Assembly (NCBI GenBank): GCA_021162305.1
Contig: JAGGYX010000061.1
Coordinates: 1 to 9,200, forward strand
Source: Thermoplasmata archaeon
GTDB lineage: Archaea > Thermoplasmatota > E2 > UBA202 > JdFR-43
Length of the DNA stretch: 9,200 nt
Direction of reading: 5' to 3'
Shown: one piece after another, positions 5,798 to 9,200 of the stretch
Layout of the letters: each line of letters starts with the position of its first letter
Position numbering within the stretch: the stretch's first letter is position 1
The notes under the pieces: model-generated
Seen by the model: only the letters and a program-made list of their open reading frames with translations
The model's database searches: none
What the model was told of the DNA's origin: nothing
Translations under genes and position numbers: made by a program

Positions 5798-8700
5798 TTA
5801 GCTTCCATACCATTTATCGCTTGCCGTGCAGTATACATAGAATCCTCTGCCTACTGGCAAAGCAAAATTATCTCCATGATATCCCCACATCGTCTTCATA
5901 TATATCTCATATTTAGATGTGATTTCATTCCATGTTATTACCATGCTTGCATTCTTTATTTTATGCAATGCAATACTTGCATTTCCTTTCTCTACTGTAG
6001 TCCATCCTATGAGATTGTAGCCAGTATGCAAGTTTATATCAACGGAAGCAAGTTCTCCATGCCAGTTCAGCGTTACATTTTCTTCAACAAAAACCCAGTA
6101 ACCTATGCCAGGATATATTGTAAAGTTATTTAAATCTGGCATTGGTGCAACCCATCCTATATGGCTGTTATGCACAAACGTGACAATTGTTGTGCATATG
6201 GCTCCACCATATTGTTGATTTATAAACGATGCCAAATCACGGGCATGCCATGTTACATTTATAGGCACAGTTATCAAATTCCATCCTTTATGTAGTGTAT
6301 ATGTTAGATTTCCGAATATCCCATATATGCTGAAGCCAGTTATATTTGTATTTATGCAGTTACGGCTTTCATTTAAGATGAATGGCACTTCATTCCAGCT
6401 GCTTCCATTCCATTCATATAAAGCAAGGCTATCTTCATTTACACTTGCCACATCGCTATCTTCATACCAGAATGTTATGTTTATCCACGAGTTTGGGCTA
6501 AGACGGGTAATATTCACAAATTTGTTTATTGGCACAAGTCCATCATTTGGATGAAACTCGCTTTCATTAATTCCTTTCAATGCTATTCCATATCCATATC
6601 TAAAGGAAATTGTTGTAGGATAACTGGAAAGAGTCATATTATTTGCTGTTATATTTATTGTCTCATTTTCTGCATAGAAGTCAAATATGTATGAGGAAAC
6701 TGTATCTCCATTAAATGAGTTATTAATGGAATATATGGCATAGATTCCAATAAAATTGTTGTAGAGAGTGTTATTTTCAAATGTGTTGTTTATTCCGTCA
6801 TATAATGCTATACCAAATGTAAAGTTTGATACATGGTTGCCTATAATACTATTGTTGCCTCCCATGCCAATCCAAATCCAGTCCTCTACAAGTATTCCGA
6901 CGCCCTCTGGCTCTGGAGGACCCATGGTTCCATAACTTCCATATCCTATTCCAATTGTATCTCCTATTTCAGCACCTATTTCATTCAATGGTATGGCAAA
7001 TTCATATAGCATATGCTGCCATTTTACAGCATTACTATAAACAAAGCTATCCACACCATATGTATGATTGTGTGCATCCACTCTGAATTCCTTTACTTCA
7101 TTGCCATTATAAATATATATGGAGCCCCATCCAGTATCATCATATGTATTGTCTCCTGTAACTTCCATTTCCGCATATAAATATCTGCCATCGCACCTCA
7201 GCCATACATAAGTATAGCCAGCTGGATGACCTGTTCCAGGAATCCAGAAATCAGAGAAATCAGGATTACCAAGGTTATCAGGCATTCCATCTATAGCTAT
7301 TGCTCCATTATTGATGATGTTATATTTTTGCATATAAGGCGGCACCATTTTGCGAGGTGTTGTAAATGGCACACCTTTGGCATACGGCTCTTCATTTGCT
7401 CTCACCACCAGAACAGGATTGGTAAACGAACCATTCCATGTTAAAACAATGCTCTTTTCCCATATGTCAACAACATCATTGTCATAATGACTTATCTTAC
7501 CAAGCACGCTTGTTCCATTACTATATGATGCGGAAGATGGGACTATGTAGTCATCATCTTCAATGGCGACATAATCAATGTGGGCTGCTACGCCGCCGTG
7601 CTGGGCGATTTTTATTGTGATATTATCGCTGCCCACATTGAGGGGTATGCTCAACATCTGATAGAGTTTAAAGAGATGATACTCTCCAATTTCTTCCCAG
7701 TCATTTCCATTTTTTATGTAGATTGTATAAGTTTCTCCTCCTTCATCCATTGGATAGGCTTCGATAGTATTATTAAAAATGGTGTTGTTGTAACTATAAT
7801 AAAGGATTATTCCACTATCATATATCATAGTTAAATCATTGTCTGAAACCACTGTATCATTTGTGCCCTCGAGTATTATCCCATAATAGCAGTCATATAG
7901 ATGATTTCCAATGATTGTTTCATTGTCTGTGTTGGTCAGATAGATAGGATAATAGGTTGCATTTATTGTGTTGTTATATATCGTATTGTAACATACGCCA
8001 TCGTCATCGAAGAATTCATTTATTATTGCTATTCCATAGCTTCCTGGACAACTTGAATTTATTGTGTTATTTGCAACATAAGAGCCATTGCAGTTGTAAA
8101 GAAATATTGCTCCTTCTTCATATCCACCATCAAATTGCAATGGTGACGGAGAGCGACCAAAAAGGTGGTAAAGCATTAGTGTATTGTTTAAGACTTTGGA
8201 GCCATTGATTCCTTCTAGTAAAATCCCTTGATATGTATAATATATGGTGTTGTTTGCTATTATAGGTGGAGAAAGAGAAGCTATTGCATTTGAACCATTC
8301 GAGATATATGCATAAGTGTATGTGCCATTGTCACAATTGTAAATTAAATTATTGCTTATCAATGCTCTTTTTATGGATATGCTTGAATAGTCATCTGCAT
8401 ATAAGCCATAATCAACATAAATTCCATCGCTTGTACAATTTCTTACTTTATTTTCTGTAATGTTAAGATAACCCATTTCCACACTGCTGTATCCATAGGC
8501 GGAAACCCAGTAATCCACAGCAATTCCATAACTGCAATCTACAGTATTGTTGTGAATGATTACATTTCCTACAATAAGGCTTGCATTGTCATTCATATCA
8601 TCTCCAATGTCATCATAATAGACATCTATTCCCATGCCATCGGCATGTATTCTGTTGTTTATAATTGTAATATTTCCTATCTCTGTTGTGCTATTATCAT

Positions 8701-9200
8701 AATTATCATAGCAGAAATCATCATAATCTAAATAAATGCCGTAAGCAGCATTGATTGTATTGTTATCTATGAGCCATTCTCCAAAGTAAATGGATGAGTT
8801 ATCATATATTTCATAGGGATTTTCATATGTATACATGTATATCCCGCTTCCCCAAGAAAGATTTGCATTTATGATATTATTTCTTATTGTGAAATCTGGC
8901 AATCTTGCTGATGAATTGTTATACATGGAGTATCCAACATCCTCATCATAATAATAAATGTAAATTGCATCGCCACCTGATGAATTCAATGCAGGGTTAT
9001 TTTCTATATAAACATCACCCATGAAAAGAGAGGAGTTGTTATACATACCATACGCCACATAATCATAACCGATATATACTGCATAAGATGAGGTATTTAC
9101 TGTATTGTTTGTTATGTGAGCTTCTCCTATGACAACACTTGAATTGCCATATACATCTTCTCCACTATAATAAACTTCATATAATATTGCATAATAGCCC
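5798..9200 (-). CDS. Giant NosD-like beta-helix surface protein, C-terminal 1133 residues (start lies beyond the right edge)
   Basis: The frame stays open from the stop at 5798 to the window edge. The GTG at 9058 is an internal valine codon, not a start. Domains by nucleotide: Tyr/Asp-rich beta-helix repeats (about 8231-9200); classical NosD/CASH-type helix with YNNTIN and GIILEGT motifs (about 7760-8230); a first beta-rich insert ending in AHIDYVAIE plus a following stretch (about 7391-7759); a CBM9/DOMON-like domain opening with AIAIDGMPD (about 6863-7315); a short resumed helix with NNTFENNTLYNN (about 6690-6862); a pre-anchor type beta-domain ending GFSIYGIFG (about 6314-6616); and two tandem modules starting HKGWNLI and HTGYNLI (5801-6298). 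About 55 N-X-S/T sequons were counted by hand. This indicates a glycosylated extracellular protein; a carbohydrate-related role is possible but unproven. There is no C-terminal membrane segment. Confidence 0.9.
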   Translation of the reverse strand, partial: GYYAILYEVYYSGEDVYGNSSVVIGEAHITNNTVNTSSYAVYIGYDYVAYGMYNNSSLFMGDVYIENNPALNSSGGDAIYIYYYDEDVGYSMYNNSSARLPDFTIRNNIINANLSWGSGIYMYTYENPYEIYDNSSIYFGEWLIDNNTINAAYGIYLDYDDFCYDNYDNSTTEIGNITIINNRIHADGMGIDVYYDDIGDDMNDNASLIVGNVIIHNNTVDCSYGIAVDYWVSAYGYSSVEMGYLNITENKVRNCTSDGIYVDYGLYADDYSSISIKRALISNNLIYNCDNGTYTYAYISNGSNAIASLSPPIIANNTIYYTYQGILLEGINGSKVLNNTLMLYHLFGRSPSPLQFDGGYEEGAIFLYNCNGSYVANNTINSSCPGSYGIAIINEFFDDDGVCYNTIYNNTINATYYPIYLTNTDNETIIGNHLYDCYYGIILEGTNDTVVSDNDLTMIYDSGIILYYSYNNTIFNNTIEAYPMDEGGETYTIYIKNGNDWEEIGEYHLFKLYQMLSIPLNVGSDNITIKIAQHGGVAAHIDYVAIEDDDYIVPSSASYSNGTSVLGKISHYDNDVVDIWEKSIVLTWNGSFTNPVLVVRANEEPYAKGVPFTTPRKMVPPYMQKYNIINNGAIAIDGMPDNLGNPDFSDFWIPGTGHPAGYTYVWLRCDGRYLYAEMEVTGDNTYDDTGWGSIYIYNGNEVKEFRVDAHNHTYGVDSFVYSNAVKWQHMLYEFAIPLNEIGAEIGDTIGIGYGSYGTMGPPEPEGVGILVEDWIWIGMGGNNSIIGNHVSNFTFGIALYDGINNTFENNTLYNNFIGIYAIYSINNSFNGDTVSSYIFDFYAENETINITANNMTLSSYPTTISFRYGYGIALKGINESEFHPNDGLVPINKFVNITRLSPNSWINITFWYEDSDVASVNEDSLALYEWNGSSWNEVPFILNESRNCINTNITGFSIYGIFGNLTYTLHKGWNLITVPINVTWHARDLASFINQQYGGAICTTIVTFVHNSHIGWVAPMPDLNNFTIYPGIGYWVFVEENVTLNWHGELASVDINLHTGYNLIGWTTVEKGNASIALHKIKNASMVITWNEITSKYEIYMKTMWGYHGDNFALPVGRGFYVYCTASDKWYGS
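5801..6298 (-). repeat. Two tandem C-terminal GWNLI-type modules
   Basis: Two modules of about 80 residues share an opening (LHKGWNLITVPI and LHTGYNLIGWTT) and a closing strand (YPGIGYWVFVEE and PVGRGFYVYCTA). The second ends the protein. Similar 'GWNL' modules occur at the ends of archaeal and bacterial surface proteins. Their function is not established, and attachment or cell-wall retention is only a guess. Confidence 0.65.
8231..9200 (-). repeat. Tyr/Asp-rich tandem protein repeats, 32-40 residues each, in the giant protein
   Basis: Eight to nine degenerate repeats continue past the window edge. The unit is roughly 'YGIYxDYxx...YxNSSxxxGxxxIxNNTI'. The NSS-type anchors recur at spacings of 36, 40, 39, 35, 36, 32, 34 and about 34 residues, for example YNNSSLFMG, YDNSSIYFG, YDNSTTEIG and NDNASLIVG. 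At DNA level the copies have mostly diverged, but TTGTTATACAT recurs exactly at 8916-8926 and 9036-9046, 120 bases apart. The pattern fits paired beta-helix rungs, with an asparagine ladder at the 'NNT' turn. Confidence 0.8.

Noticed and set aside
5786..6133. Plus-strand frames opposite the giant protein gene, such as this one of 115 codons
   Set aside because: They are antisense to well-supported domains, Cys/His/Tyr-rich in a non-protein-like way, and lack start signals.
5798..9058. A complete gene starting at 9058
   Set aside because: The codon there is GTG inside a repeat, and the frame continues without a stop to the window edge with the same repeat pattern. The true start lies outside the window.
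8231..9200. CRISPR-like or DNA-level tandem repeat
   Set aside because: The periodicity is at protein level, units vary from 96 to 120 bases and are mostly diverged in DNA, and no constant repeat with unique spacers exists.

Overview
The window looks like an AT-rich archaeal chromosome. The evidence is a short archaeal-type nascent polypeptide-associated complex protein with a C-terminal UBA domain, an archaeal RimI/Naa10-type acetyltransferase, a secreted Lon-like serine protease ending in a PGF-CTERM-like tag, and TATA-type boxes about 25 bases before start codons with little or no leader. The surface-protein style (NosD-like beta-helices, paired C-terminal GWNLI-type modules, PGF-CTERM) would suit a Thermoplasmatota-like euryarchaeon. 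That placement is inference from gene content, not a phylogenetic result.

Left part (1-1400): the 5' part of a minus-strand gene with a GRAM/PH-like start runs off the left edge. It is divergent from nac (+). nac converges with rimI (-) and their coding ends overlap by 17 bases. rimI is divergent from gcvH (+) across only 40 bases, which hold one TATA-like box per direction.

Middle (992-3686): gcvH, a 658-residue OPT-family transporter and a PqqD-like small protein lie in line on the plus strand. The last gene overlaps the end of the transporter by 47 bases. The transporter also has a good TATA box of its own on the gcvH stop codon.

Right part (3798-9200): two minus-strand genes encode exported proteins. 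The promoter-distal one is a secreted Lon-like (S16/COG1750-type) protease with a Ser/Lys dyad, a long helical middle and a C-terminal membrane tag. The promoter-proximal one is a very large surface protein whose N-terminus lies outside the window; 1133 residues are visible. It is built from Tyr/Asp-rich beta-helix repeats, a classical NosD-type helix, two inserted beta-sandwich-like domains, a short resumed helix and two C-terminal GWNLI-type modules.

Themes: nac and rimI both belong to work on nascent chains at the ribosome. The transporter plus PqqD-like protein suggest peptide handling. The protease and the giant protein suggest cell-surface biology. No RNA gene, insertion sequence or CRISPR array was seen.
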